From Mycolicibacterium sp. CR10 (GTDB lineage Bacteria; Actinomycetota; Actinomycetes; Mycobacteriales; Mycobacteriaceae), in the NCBI RefSeq assembly GCF_005222675.1, contig NZ_STGE01000015.1:62001-126000 (forward strand): 64,000 nt of DNA. Reading direction: 5' to 3'. Shown piece after piece: positions 49,645 through 59,172 of the stretch. Made by a program: the position numbers and the translations under genes. The first letter of the stretch is position 1, and every line of letters starts with the position of its first letter. Below the pieces are notes generated by a model. That model made no database searches. It worked only from the letters and a program-made list of their open reading frames with translations, and was not told where the DNA came from.

Positions 49645-51129
49645 ATGGCATCACGGGATGACCGGATCGAGGGAGTGCTGCTGGCGACGGCGGCGGGCGA
49701 TGCGCTGGGCGCGCCGTACGAGTTCCAGCCGCCGCGGGGGCCCGAGCTCGACGTAGCAATGACCGGCGGGGGCCCGTGGGAAGCCGGCGAGTGGACCGAC
49801 GACACCGCGATGGCCATCGCCATCGCCGAGGTGGCGGCCACCGGTGCGGAGCTACGGGACGACGCCGCGCAGGACGCGATCGTCGCGCGGTGGCGGGAGT
49901 GGTCGCGCGGGGCCAAGGACGTTGGGGTGCAAACGAGCTCGGTGCTGCGTGCTGCGTTGATCGACGGTGCGATCACCGCGGAGCGCGCACGCACGGCGTC
50001 GACACAGCTGCACCAGCGGACCGGGCGCAGTGCGGGTAACGGCTCGCTGATGCGGACCGCACCGGTCGCGCTGGCCTACCTCGACGACGAGGACGCGATG
50101 GTCGAGGCGGCGCGGACCATCAGCGAGCTCACGCACTTCGATCCGGATGCCGGCGATGCGTGTGTGCTGTGGTGCAGCGCTATTCGTCACGCCGTACTCA
50201 CCGGCGAGTTGGACGTTCGAATCGGCCTGCGGCATCTGGACTCTGAGCGCCGGACGGTGTGGGCGGAACGGTTAGACGAAGCCGAGGCCTCGCGGCCGGC
50301 GGACTTCCCGAACAACGGTTGGGTGGCGTCGGCACTGCAGGCGGCGTGGTCGGCCATCGCGACGACGCCCGTGCCAGCCGACGATCCAGCGGCCGGGGTG
50401 TTCCGCGCCGATCATCTGCGGCTGGCATTGGACGCGGCGGTGCGGGCCGGGTTCGACACCGACACCGTCGCGGCGATCGCCGGCGGGTTGCTCGGTGCCG
50501 CCCACGGCGCGTCGGCGGTCCCGCTGCAGTGGCGCGCTCTGCTGCACGGCTGGCCCGGTGTGTCGGCACGCGAGCTGACGAGCCTGGCGCGGTCGATTGT
50601 GCGGCGCGGCAAGCGAGACCGCTTCGACCCGCGGTATCCGGGCTACCGGATCGGGGCGTTGACGGCGCACCCGTTCGACGAGAAGGTGCTGCTGGGTGGC
50701 ATCGGCGCGTTGCACACTCTGCCCGACGGAGTGGATGCGGTGTTGTCGCTGTGCAGGATTGGCGACGACGCCGTCCGTCGCGACATCCCGCATGTCGAGG
50801 TGCGGTTGATCGACCGGCCGGATACCGACGAGAACCCGCATCTGGAGTTCGTCCTACTGGAGGCGGTGAAGACTATCGAGCGGTTCCGCGACGACGGCAG
50901 GACGGTGTTGGTGCACTGCGTGGAGGCGCTCAGCCGCACACCCAGCGTCGCCGCGCTCTACGGGGCGCGGCTGCGGGGCGTCGCGGTCGACGAGGCGCTG
51001 CGCGCGGTGACCGACGTGCTGCCGGACGCGACGCCCAACGCCGCATTCCGAGAGGCATTGCGCCGGTTGCATGTTCAGAATGAAGCCAGGGTGACGGCGG
51101 GAGCCTCACGAGAGGAGAACGATGACTGA
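49645..51129 (+). CDS. ADP-ribosylglycohydrolase fused to a dual-specificity phosphatase
   Basis: 494 residues from ATG 49645, with a GGGGGTGG site; ATG 49630 is also possible. Residues 1-315 are an ADP-ribosylglycohydrolase (DraG/ARH): AAGDALGAPYE, the metal-binding WTDDTAMA, GNGSLMRTAPVAL and FDTDTVAAIAGGLLGAAHG. Residues about 335-494 are a phosphatase domain with the P-loop VLVHCVEALSRTPSVA, holding the catalytic Cys and Arg. The pair could remove ADP-ribose and then a phosphate from a modified protein, RNA or small molecule. It overlaps the phosphoesterase gene by 8 bp. Confidence 0.9.
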   Translation: MASRDDRIEGVLLATAAGDALGAPYEFQPPRGPELDVAMTGGGPWEAGEWTDDTAMAIAIAEVAATGAELRDDAAQDAIVARWREWSRGAKDVGVQTSSVLRAALIDGAITAERARTASTQLHQRTGRSAGNGSLMRTAPVALAYLDDEDAMVEAARTISELTHFDPDAGDACVLWCSAIRHAVLTGELDVRIGLRHLDSERRTVWAERLDEAEASRPADFPNNGWVASALQAAWSAIATTPVPADDPAAGVFRADHLRLALDAAVRAGFDTDTVAAIAGGLLGAAHGASAVPLQWRALLHGWPGVSARELTSLARSIVRRGKRDRFDPRYPGYRIGALTAHPFDEKVLLGGIGALHTLPDGVDAVLSLCRIGDDAVRRDIPHVEVRLIDRPDTDENPHLEFVLLEAVKTIERFRDDGRTVLVHCVEALSRTPSVAALYGARLRGVAVDEALRAVTDVLPDATPNAAFREALRRLHVQNEARVTAGASREENDD

Positions 51130-52138
51130 TTTCACTGAAGAGGGTTACGACATCATCGGTGACATCCACGGATGCGCCGACAAGCTTGAAGAGCTGCTGG
51201 TCGCGCTGGGCTACCAACAGGCGGGAACCGGCGAATACCGCCACCGGCGTCGCCGGGCCATCTTTGTGGGTGATCTGATCGACCGCGGCGAGTACCAGCT
51301 GCGGGCGCTTGAGGTGGTCAAGCAGATGGTCGACGCCGGCAGTGCCCAGATCGTCATGGGCAATCACGAGTTCAACGCCATCGCCTACCACACCGAATGG
51401 CCGCAGGGCAGCGGGAAGTACCTGCGCCCACACGATGACCCGGAGAACTCGTGGTCGGACAAGAACACCAAGCAGCACAAGGCATTTCTCGATCAGGTGA
51501 CAGGCGCGAAGCGCGACCACTACTTGGAGTGGTTCACGACAATTCCGATGTGGCTGGATCTCGGCGAGTTGCGCGTGGTGCATGCCTGCTGGCATGACGA
51601 GTCGATCGCCCTCGTGGAGCAACACTGCGACTCGAGCACCCCGTTCGCGGATGCGGAGCATCTCCTGGCGGCCAGCACGTCGGGCGACCCGCTATACGAC
51701 GCCGTCGAGACCCTGCTGAAGGGTCCGGAGATCAGCCTGGTCGAGCACGGCCAGGCGCCGTACCACGATAAGGACGGTCACTCGCGGGACAACGCACGGT
51801 TGCAATGGTGGAACAGCGGCGGCCGCACCTTGCGTGGTCTCGCGGAGATGGGAGGCAACTTCACCACGGCCTCGGGTCAGCCGTACCCGGCACTGCCCGA
51901 CCTTGAAGTACCGCCCGGTGAGCGGTCCTACGTCTACTCCGCGCAGATCCCGCTGTTCTACGGCCACTACTGGCGGCAAGGCCGTCCGGAGCATGGCCAC
52001 GACTGGACCGACTACACCGCGTGTGTGGACTTTAGCGCCGTCAAGGGTGGCACCTTGACCGCCTACCGCTGGTCAGGTGAAAAGCAGATCGACCCGGACC
52101 ACTACTTTCCACGACCGAACACCGGCCGTGACGGGTGA
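51122..52138 (+). CDS. Calcineurin-like metallophosphoesterase (ApaH/PrpA-like)
   Basis: 338 residues from ATG 51122, overlapping the preceding gene, with a GAGGAG site. The metal motifs are complete: GDIHGC, VGDLIDRG, GNHEFNA, VHACWHD and the late FYGHYW. The fold is that of bis-nucleoside tetraphosphatases and PrpA protein phosphatases. In this operon it may act on an ADP-ribose-derived nucleotide. The C-terminus overlaps the HNH gene by 11 bp. Confidence 0.88.
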   Translation: MTDFTEEGYDIIGDIHGCADKLEELLVALGYQQAGTGEYRHRRRRAIFVGDLIDRGEYQLRALEVVKQMVDAGSAQIVMGNHEFNAIAYHTEWPQGSGKYLRPHDDPENSWSDKNTKQHKAFLDQVTGAKRDHYLEWFTTIPMWLDLGELRVVHACWHDESIALVEQHCDSSTPFADAEHLLAASTSGDPLYDAVETLLKGPEISLVEHGQAPYHDKDGHSRDNARLQWWNSGGRTLRGLAEMGGNFTTASGQPYPALPDLEVPPGERSYVYSAQIPLFYGHYWRQGRPEHGHDWTDYTACVDFSAVKGGTLTAYRWSGEKQIDPDHYFPRPNTGRDG

Positions 52139-53210
52139 TCCGCTGCTGCTCGGGCAGCGGGTCGTCGCGCTGCTTGAGCATGGCCAACGGGACGCCACCT
52201 ACAAGTTGGCGACGTTGATGGCATTGATCGAGCACTCCATCGAGAACTTGCCGACGCTCGCTGATGATGCTCTGGTCGTGCGGATCCCGGAACTCGCTCA
52301 CCGTGTCCTTGCGCTCTACTGGCACCAGGTCCGGCCATTTGAGGGCCATGATCTGGCCCAGCGTCGCACAGGCAGCAGAACCCGGATCATTTACGCGACC
52401 AAGACGTTACGGGCGGCAGCGGGAGCGGGTAACAGCCGGATGTCCCTGGAGGTCGCCATGCTGCGCGTCCCCAACGACTACACCAAGGCTGTCGACCGCG
52501 TTGCGCTCGCGATGATCAAACAGCCACTCCCCCGGCTGCAGAAACTACCCGGCGCAACAGTGAGCGACCCGTTCCTCTACGACGACTCATTTCTCGGAGA
52601 GAACGTATCGAGGTCCACGGTGCGAAAGCATGGCGATGCGATCGAGCTGAAACCTGGTGTCGCGTATGCGTTGGCACGCTTGGCCGGATTGCTGAGGCCG
52701 GCACTCGAGTTCATGTGGGTCGCAGACGTACGGCGCATGAATGCGTTTCTCGATGCCGACGTGCCTGACGTCGCCGGGCATCTCTTCGGCCGCGAGCGCA
52801 CCGCGCTGGCTGCGGTCAGAGCGCCGTTCAAAGATGCGTTCGGTCCGCACTGCTTCTACTGCGGAACGCATCTGCCGGCGGACAACCCGATCGACCATGT
52901 GCTGCCGTGGTCACTGGTGGGGATCGACGGCCTGGCGAATCTGGTCTTGGCGTGCCGACGGTGCAACGGCGACAAGAGCAATGCGCTGCCCGCGATGCCG
53001 CTGGTCGACCGCGCACTCGCCGACACACGCCTATCGGTGCTGGAGGACATCGCGAGAGAGCTGCAGTGGCCGACGCAGCGTGAGCGCGTCGTGGCCGCTG
53101 CCCGCGGCGTCTACCGCGGGCAGCCGACGGGCGTACCGACGTGGTCTGCGTACAAGCGCAGTGAGCGTCTTGACATCAGCTTTCCGCCGTGGTGGATCAG
53201 TCCGATTTGA
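52128..53210 (+). CDS. HNH endonuclease-domain protein
   Basis: 360 residues from GTG 52128, overlapping the phosphoesterase gene by 11 bp. The HNH domain near residues 243-288 has CFYCGTHLPADNPIDHVLPW, then LANLVLACRRCNGDKSN: two zinc-binding Cys pairs with the catalytic DH and Asn between. The N-terminal 240 residues are helical (HRVLALYWHQVRPFEGH, YAKALARLAGLLRPALEF-like) and may bind DNA or a partner. It is last in an operon with the ADP-ribose enzymes, so it may be an effector nuclease. Confidence 0.85.
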   Translation: MTGDPLLLGQRVVALLEHGQRDATYKLATLMALIEHSIENLPTLADDALVVRIPELAHRVLALYWHQVRPFEGHDLAQRRTGSRTRIIYATKTLRAAAGAGNSRMSLEVAMLRVPNDYTKAVDRVALAMIKQPLPRLQKLPGATVSDPFLYDDSFLGENVSRSTVRKHGDAIELKPGVAYALARLAGLLRPALEFMWVADVRRMNAFLDADVPDVAGHLFGRERTALAAVRAPFKDAFGPHCFYCGTHLPADNPIDHVLPWSLVGIDGLANLVLACRRCNGDKSNALPAMPLVDRALADTRLSVLEDIARELQWPTQRERVVAAARGVYRGQPTGVPTWSAYKRSERLDISFPPWWISPI

Positions 53211-53737
53211 CGCCTCGAACGAGCTCGTCGTCGGCGCTAAGGCTGCGCAGGAAATCGGCCAACCGCGTCCACCCGCCACTCGACTTCGCTTTGAGCACAG
53301 CTCGTTCAGTCATATCAATGAGTAAGTCGCGAAGTGTGACCGACTGTGTTCGGTGAGAATGTCAGCGGCGTATTCGCTTTCGAGCCTGCCTCACACAGCA
53401 AATGCTGAGATCCTCCGGCAATCAACCGGAAGTCCGCTTATAGCTGGCTTGACGGACTAGCAACCCCGCAAGCTTGTTGTTATGTGCTTGAGCAGCCTCG
53501 TCGACGACGGAGTCTGATCAACCCGCCCCACCTAGAAGCCGCCCGATAGGCCAGCTATTCGGTCCCGAGCGCTACAAACGGGCGCCCTCCTACCACGGAC
53601 GCCATCGTGGCAGTCCGAGCTATACCCACGGACAACAGCGACAAATCAACGCGTGCGCAACTTTCGCTTTGTTCGCTATATCCGACTGAAGCCGCCACGG
53701 ACGGGGTACGCGACGCATGACGGGGAGGAAGTCCGAC
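53211..53737. other. Gene-poor boundary region before the right-hand island
   Basis: About 530 bp with no convincing complete gene. It contains the helicase-like fragment at 53346-53384 and several short meaningless frames. The base composition becomes less GC-rich from here on. No tRNA or att repeat was recognised. Confidence 0.5.
53346..53384 (-). pseudogene. Fragment of a NERD-helicase-like gene
   Basis: On the minus strand it encodes LESEYAADILTEH. This matches LENEDAADVLTEH of the intact helicase (40924-40886); 34 of 39 bases are identical, with GTGTTCGGTGAGAA shared. No surrounding helicase sequence remains. It is a scar of a second helicase copy or of recombination. Confidence 0.6.
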
Positions 53738-55519
53738 ATGAAGATTGTGTTCTTGCACGGCATCGGCGACGGAGATCCGAAGTATGAGTGGCTAGACGGG
53801 CTCAACAGAGGTCTGACGCAGGCCGGACATGACCCAGTCGAACGGGACCAGGTGATAGCGCCGCGGTATAGCTCGTATCTGAAGACCGAAGGGCGGTCAG
53901 TCAAGCTACCGCCGATTACCTACAGACCTAGGGACGACGCCGAGGCGAGACAACAGTTCGAACGTCGGCAGGCGCGAGTTCAGCGGTTGCTGCAGCTTCA
54001 GCCAAACGTGAGGGCTTTTGGATTCAATCTCATCCCGAGGGCCGTGTGGGATGTGGTCCCGGAGATTGTCGTCAACAACCTGTCGGTCATGGACCTCGAT
54101 CAGGTGAAGAGATATATCAAGGACGACAAGGTCCGCGCCGAGGTCATGAGCCATATCCTCGACCACCTGCCCAGCTACGGAGACATACTGCTTATTGGCC
54201 ACAGCCTCGGGTCGGTCATCGCCATCGACCTACTGGACCATTTGCATGAGGGCCTTCACATACGGCGGTTCATCACGATCGGCAGCCCTGCAAACATCCG
54301 TGCGTTACATGAAGGAAGCGAGCGACTACTCAAGAAGTTTCCGTACTCTCGCGTTGACGATTGGTCCAACTTCCTCAACGTGCGAGACATCGTCACTGGT
54401 GGCCGCGGCCTGGCAAGCACCTTCCCAGGAGCCCAAGACTTCCTTCTCACCTCTATCGGCGGACATGATGCCGAGACATACCTCGGGGAGCCGGCCGTTT
54501 CGACGTTAATGGCCGACATTCTCTATCCCACCAAGGACCTTGTGAGGGCATCCGCCGATGTGGCTGTCCGGATGAGCGAAGCCGAAGCGTCGATGCTCCT
54601 CTTGCAGCACTTCGCAGAAGCAGTCGCGAACAACATCGCGAACGAAGAAGTGAAGGCCCGCTACCGCTCCACGCTCAGCCTTCTGCGTGACGATCTTGCC
54701 GCGCAACTTCTGCAACACGCCGCGTCGGGCCGCCTTCTCGCGCCAGAAACATTCGAGCTAATGAATGGTTCGCTGCCTCCCCTTCCGCGTCGATGGGAGA
54801 TTCACGAAGCTGTTGGTGAGCTCGTGGTTCTTGCCCTCACCAATCCCGTCACCCCGTACGAGATAGATCCTGGTGATGCGCCGCAGAAAGCCCTCGACGA
54901 TATTGCCGTCGAACTGGGATTCACACGCCGGATCGGTAGGGCCGTTGCACAGGCGATCAAGGACGTGCAGGCATGCGTCAATGGAAAGGGCGGCGTGCCG
55001 TGGGGACGAGTGCTGACCGCAGCGGCTGGGGTTGCGCTTCTCGCTGCAGGGCCAGTCGGTTTGGCGGTTGCAGCTCCAGCAGGTGTTTTCGGCGCCGCCG
55101 CGCTTACTGGCGGGCTTGCTGCGTTCGGACCCGGGGGGATGGTGGGTGGCCTCGCGATGTTAGGAGGCCTGGCGGGGAGTGGCGCCGCAGCCACCACTGC
55201 CGCCGTGGTGTCGGGTTCAGGCGGACAAGCGGGGGGACCAAACCTCGAGAATCTGATGATGAGAGTTGCCACGGAACACGCGCGCAAGGAGCTTGATCTC
55301 CCGCACGACACGACGCTGTGGTATCAACTGACCGATTTCGAAAGTCAGATCTCCGCAGCACTTAATCGCCTGAGTGCGTTCAACGACCCGAAATCACCCA
55401 AGATCATCCAGCTGTCGGCCGCCCGAGCCGCCGTTAACAATTTGTTGCGCTTCATGATTGAGCACGGACTGTCGCCACTTGCAATCACCGATGGCGAGCA
55501 GAAAGCCCTGAATAACTAA
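53738..55519 (+). CDS. Lipase-like alpha/beta hydrolase with hydrophobic Gly/Ala-rich region
   Basis: 593 residues from ATG 53738 (MKIVFLHGIGDGD), with GGAGG 9 bases upstream; ATG 53717 is an alternative. The lipase elbow GHSLGSVIAIDLL holds the nucleophilic Ser, HGIGDGDP the oxyanion-hole strand, and SIGGHDAETYL the likely catalytic His. Residues about 420-500 form two or three Gly/Ala-rich hydrophobic stretches (VLTAAAGVALLAAGPVGLAVAAPAG, GGMVGGLAMLGGLAGSGAAATTAAVV) that could insert in a membrane. This could be a phospholipase-type effector. It opens the accessory island. Confidence 0.75.
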   Translation: MKIVFLHGIGDGDPKYEWLDGLNRGLTQAGHDPVERDQVIAPRYSSYLKTEGRSVKLPPITYRPRDDAEARQQFERRQARVQRLLQLQPNVRAFGFNLIPRAVWDVVPEIVVNNLSVMDLDQVKRYIKDDKVRAEVMSHILDHLPSYGDILLIGHSLGSVIAIDLLDHLHEGLHIRRFITIGSPANIRALHEGSERLLKKFPYSRVDDWSNFLNVRDIVTGGRGLASTFPGAQDFLLTSIGGHDAETYLGEPAVSTLMADILYPTKDLVRASADVAVRMSEAEASMLLLQHFAEAVANNIANEEVKARYRSTLSLLRDDLAAQLLQHAASGRLLAPETFELMNGSLPPLPRRWEIHEAVGELVVLALTNPVTPYEIDPGDAPQKALDDIAVELGFTRRIGRAVAQAIKDVQACVNGKGGVPWGRVLTAAAGVALLAAGPVGLAVAAPAGVFGAAALTGGLAAFGPGGMVGGLAMLGGLAGSGAAATTAAVVSGSGGQAGGPNLENLMMRVATEHARKELDLPHDTTLWYQLTDFESQISAALNRLSAFNDPKSPKIIQLSAARAAVNNLLRFMIEHGLSPLAITDGEQKALNN

Positions 55520-55623
55520 AATGGTGGGGCCGCGAAGTTGTGACCGCCTGCTTCTCACCGTGAGGGTCAGGTATTTCTGGTGGCAAGGGCGGCAAAGCGC
55601 GGCGTACCCCGCATTGCTCGTGC

Positions 55624-55992
55624 TTACAGGGGTGGCCGATCGCCCGGAAGCGCGTGGGGGTGATTGTGCACCGTGGCGGCGACAGCCAGGAACAAGTGGT
55701 CATCCAAAGCATATTCTGGAGCTTCACGGTTCGCGGCCATACGCACGCGCAAGAATGCCAGGCCACGAAGTAGGTCGACTCCTGCCCATTCTGGGATACG
55801 CCCCGACGTTTCGATCTCTTCCTGAAGTGGACGCAGCACGGTACCGAGTTCACTCGGTCCCGCGCCGAGCCGCTCGTACCCGTTGTAGCTGTGCGCCCAA
55901 TCAATCAGCGCCCTCCCGCTAAGCTCCCCTACGCGCAATGCTTGGATGAGGCCGCTGCTATCGACCGGTGAAGGATCACTCCACTCGCCCAT
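55624..55992 (-). CDS. Hypothetical protein, 122 aa
   Basis: 122 residues from ATG 55992, with a GGAGAA site 6-7 bases upstream, which supports it being real. The sequence is a compact helical protein (LIQALRVGELSGRALIDWAHSYNGY, IPEWAGVDLLRGLAFLRVRMAANREAPEY). No motif recognised. It lies between the hydrolase and the SbcC-like gene in the accessory island. Confidence 0.6.
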   Translation of the reverse strand: MGEWSDPSPVDSSGLIQALRVGELSGRALIDWAHSYNGYERLGAGPSELGTVLRPLQEEIETSGRIPEWAGVDLLRGLAFLRVRMAANREAPEYALDDHLFLAVAATVHNHPHALPGDRPPL

Positions 55993-56409
55993 TGTTCTCC
56001 TACCGCTTGATTCGCAGTTACCTTGTTACCACGGCCACGGCCACGTCTGCGAAGCAGGCATACGACGTGCCGCGAAGTTCAAGGGTGGCTTGCTTGTCGA
56101 GGGTCCGTCGCTGGCGGCGTCCGTCACTTTGGTTAGGTGCACCAGATCTAGCCAGTGCACGAGGCTTAGCCGAGCGTCTCGAACCGCTGCTGACGGAGTT
56201 GGTAACGAAACATGCAGCCGGCCTTTAGGAACCAGAAAATAAGGAGTGATCGTCTGCAGCCCGCTACGACAAGCGACGGCGCATCAGCGTACGACTCTGG
56301 CCGACCGCTCGGCCACCGGCGACCCTACTCGGAACGGGACGACGGAGTTCATGTCGGTGGGCATCGGAGTTTTTAACGAGCGATGCGTGGCTGAACCGGC
56401 GCATTTCGG
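55993..56409. other. Gene-free stretch upstream of the SbcC-like 3' end
   Basis: No convincing gene. The longest frame (55968-56228, plus strand) starts like noise but ends LASARGLAERLEPLLTELVTKHAAGL, which could be the tail of a decayed gene. Nothing else is recognisable. Confidence 0.4.
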
Positions 56410-59169
56410 TCAGGGCGCGGCTAGCGCGATGATCTTGTCCCGATCAGGATCGATGTTCCGCTGCGCCCACTCGACAACTTCGTCCTCCTGCGTGAAGAGG
56501 ATGATCTGATGCTCAGTGCTGAGCTGGTGGAGCAGTTCCATCACCGCGACCGTGCGCGTGTTGTCGGACTGCGTGGTGACGTCATCGAAAATCAGTGGAG
56601 GATTCTCGGTGTTGCCGGAGAGCACTTGCGAGAGGGTCACGCGAAGCAGCAGGTAGATCTGTTCGGTGGTGCCCAGTGAGAGCCGATCCGCTTGGCGCAC
56701 TTGGCCCGTAGCCTCAGTCACCTGGATCGTTAGATCTCCAGGATCGACGGTGACGTCGCGGTACCGACCATTCGTCACCCTGGGCAGCCAGGGTCGTATC
56801 CGGTCCGCGAGAGCAGGCGCTATGGAGGCATTAGCCCGCTCCTTAGCGTTCTTGAGTTCGACGGTGGCGGCATCCAAACAGGATGCCAGTGTCTCCACCT
56901 GTGTCACTGCCCGCAGTGCATCGGCCTCCGTTTCCGCCGCCTCGGCCACCGATCCGATGTCGTTGCCGAGCGCCTGAATCCTGCCCTTGAGCTGTCCGTC
57001 GAGGTTGATGGTCCTGTCGTAGCGGTCTTTCGCCGCCGTGCTGAACGCGTTTAGGTCGGGCGGCATCGGTGCGTCCGGCTCATCGCCGGCGTTCGCCATC
57101 TGCGTCGCGAGATCCGACTTCAGGTCGGCCAGTTCGCGACCGCCTAGCAGTTGTTCGAGCAGGGCGACGTCAGTCTTCCTCTTGGTATGGGCCACCTGCT
57201 TCGCCTCTTGGTCGCTCACCCACCGGCGAAGCTGGTCGACGGCGGCCTCTAGAGAATCAGCGTCGAGACCAACGGCCACTGCGACCTCGAGGACATCGCG
57301 CCGCTGAGCTTCGCGGGCGGCGAGTGCCTGTTGGTGGCTGGCCTCGAGCTGCTGTCGCTGGGTGTGCGCCTTGACGAGATCGGGGCGACGAGCGGCCCGC
57401 TGCGCAATCTCAGCACGAGCCTTGCAGGCGTCGACATACTCTGTGAACATCTGAACGGTCTGCGCCACAAAGTCATCCGTGATCTGGCCGTACTCAGCTT
57501 GACTGAGCAGGTGGGAAAGTGTTCGGGCGCGGTTATCGCGTGCCGTTTGAAACTCCGCGGCGTGATCCGCGTGCTTTGTTGCGAGTTTCAGTGCCGCACC
57601 GGCGTCATCGATCGTGCGGGCGGTGCCTCTCAAGGACTCCGGGTCAGGCTCGAGGGATTCGGCGAGCACCTGAGCTCGTGCGGCACCGACGCGTTCCCGA
57701 TGTTGGCGTAGCGCAACTTCTTGCGCCATCGCTCCCGCATGGACTTCCTGCGCCGCGAGCGCCTGCAAGAGGAAGTCGGACTGCCTGCGCGCGGCGGCGA
57801 TGAGTTCGTCAGCGGCTGATCGCTCAGCATCGTGAAACGCCGCGAGTTCGCTTGCCTGTGCCCCGTTTTGCACAGCAGAGTCGTAGTCGGCCTTTGCCTG
57901 CCGGTACGCGGCGTTGTGCTGATCAACCTCTTGCTGCAGAGCGACGATCTTCGCCGCCCGCTCGTCTCGGGTTTGCTCGAACTCCGCCACAGCGGCCGTG
58001 TCAACCTCGGGCGGCTCCGACGCGAGAACGTCAGCGAGCGTGCGCAACTTGTCTGCCGAGAGCGTCGTCGGCGGAGGCGGGACCACGTCGGGCGGCGCGG
58101 TCTGCATGTGGGTGTCTAGAGCGGTTTGAGCCTTGACCAGTTCGCTGTGGGCGTCGATGACATCCGAACGCGGTTCGAGATCACCCTCCGGCATGTCGGG
58201 CAGCTCATCTATCTGGACCTGCAGGTCGGCCGCCGTAGGTCCCTCACCCAGTGGCAAAACATCGGTGCCGCCGTCGAACACGACGAGGGCTTTGGTCGCG
58301 GCTGCGAGTTTCGCTTCATCGACAACGAGGTCGGCTTCGCTTGCTTCAGCCAGTGTGGAGGACAGCGCGACGGCCTTCTCGACTTGGCCTCGCAACTCGT
58401 AAACGCTCTTCCACTTCACAAGACGGGTGGACAGTTCGACTTTCGCGCGGGCTTCCGCGAGTACTGCCGCAAGCTTCTGACGGTTACTCATGGCTTCGAG
58501 GAGCTCGCCGAGATCGTCCCTTCGCTTTTCCGCCAACGCTTGAGCGTCCTTCAGGGCCCTGTGACTGGTCCGAAGCGGCTTGCTGCCGATGTGGGCCACT
58601 CCCACCCATTCGCTGCGTCGCTCCTTGAGCCAGGCCAACGCCACGTCGGCGGTGGCATCCGCCGCCCCGGTCGAGGCGGCCTTCTCCAGCAGCTCTTGGA
58701 GTACTCCCGCATCATCGCGAACCCGAAGAACGTCGGCCTGCCCGGTGAAGATGGTCGATCGTGCCGAGTGGCGGTTGAGGCCCAGGAGCCGGGTGCAGTC
58801 CAGGCTTGCGTCCGTGAGCAGGCCGGTGTCGGGCATCGCCTGTCCGGTCGACGCGTCGACGATGCGCCATTCGCCCTTCGCCAGGTCCTGTTCGATCGCC
58901 AGCGTGCGGTCGTCGTCAAGCGTGACGGCAAGGCCGACTGACCATTTCGAGCCCGACCACGGCTTGTGGCGGTTCTTGTACTCGGTCTCGGCCGCCGTGC
59001 CTTTGCCCTTGTACTTACGTCGGCCGGCGAGACCGGAGTATGTAGCGTTAAACCAGCTGGACTTGCCCGCTTCATTGGGTCCGTGCACGACGCTGAGACC
59101 CGGTGCGAGTTCGAGGGTTTCGCCGCGTAACGGACCGAATGCCGTCCCGATCACCCTAGTGATGCGCAC
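56410..59169 (-). CDS. SbcC/Rad50-like coiled-coil ATPase
   Basis: 919 residues from ATG 59169. Walker A is GPNEAGKSS (30-38). Long coiled-coil arms occupy most of 180-780 with no CxxC zinc hook evident. The signature is LSLGTTEQIYLLLR (about 830). The Walker B is PPLIFDDVTTQSD (about 858-868), with Asp in place of the usual Glu. The N-terminus MRITRVIGTAFGPLRGETLELAPGLSVVHG is typical of SbcC/YhaN ATPases. It starts 3 bp after the SbcD-like gene ends, so the two form a complex-like pair. Confidence 0.88.
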   Translation of the reverse strand: MRITRVIGTAFGPLRGETLELAPGLSVVHGPNEAGKSSWFNATYSGLAGRRKYKGKGTAAETEYKNRHKPWSGSKWSVGLAVTLDDDRTLAIEQDLAKGEWRIVDASTGQAMPDTGLLTDASLDCTRLLGLNRHSARSTIFTGQADVLRVRDDAGVLQELLEKAASTGAADATADVALAWLKERRSEWVGVAHIGSKPLRTSHRALKDAQALAEKRRDDLGELLEAMSNRQKLAAVLAEARAKVELSTRLVKWKSVYELRGQVEKAVALSSTLAEASEADLVVDEAKLAAATKALVVFDGGTDVLPLGEGPTAADLQVQIDELPDMPEGDLEPRSDVIDAHSELVKAQTALDTHMQTAPPDVVPPPPTTLSADKLRTLADVLASEPPEVDTAAVAEFEQTRDERAAKIVALQQEVDQHNAAYRQAKADYDSAVQNGAQASELAAFHDAERSAADELIAAARRQSDFLLQALAAQEVHAGAMAQEVALRQHRERVGAARAQVLAESLEPDPESLRGTARTIDDAGAALKLATKHADHAAEFQTARDNRARTLSHLLSQAEYGQITDDFVAQTVQMFTEYVDACKARAEIAQRAARRPDLVKAHTQRQQLEASHQQALAAREAQRRDVLEVAVAVGLDADSLEAAVDQLRRWVSDQEAKQVAHTKRKTDVALLEQLLGGRELADLKSDLATQMANAGDEPDAPMPPDLNAFSTAAKDRYDRTINLDGQLKGRIQALGNDIGSVAEAAETEADALRAVTQVETLASCLDAATVELKNAKERANASIAPALADRIRPWLPRVTNGRYRDVTVDPGDLTIQVTEATGQVRQADRLSLGTTEQIYLLLRVTLSQVLSGNTENPPLIFDDVTTQSDNTRTVAVMELLHQLSTEHQIILFTQEDEVVEWAQRNIDPDRDKIIALAAP

Positions 59170-59172
59170 GTC

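Noticed and set aside
53197..53313. 38-aa minus-strand frame overlapping the 3' end of the HNH gene
   Set aside because: Too short, overlaps a well-supported gene and has no ribosome site.
55968..56228. 86-aa plus-strand frame between the hypothetical and SbcC-like genes
   Set aside because: The first half is unlike protein; only the C-terminal stretch is plausible, so it was described as part of the gap.
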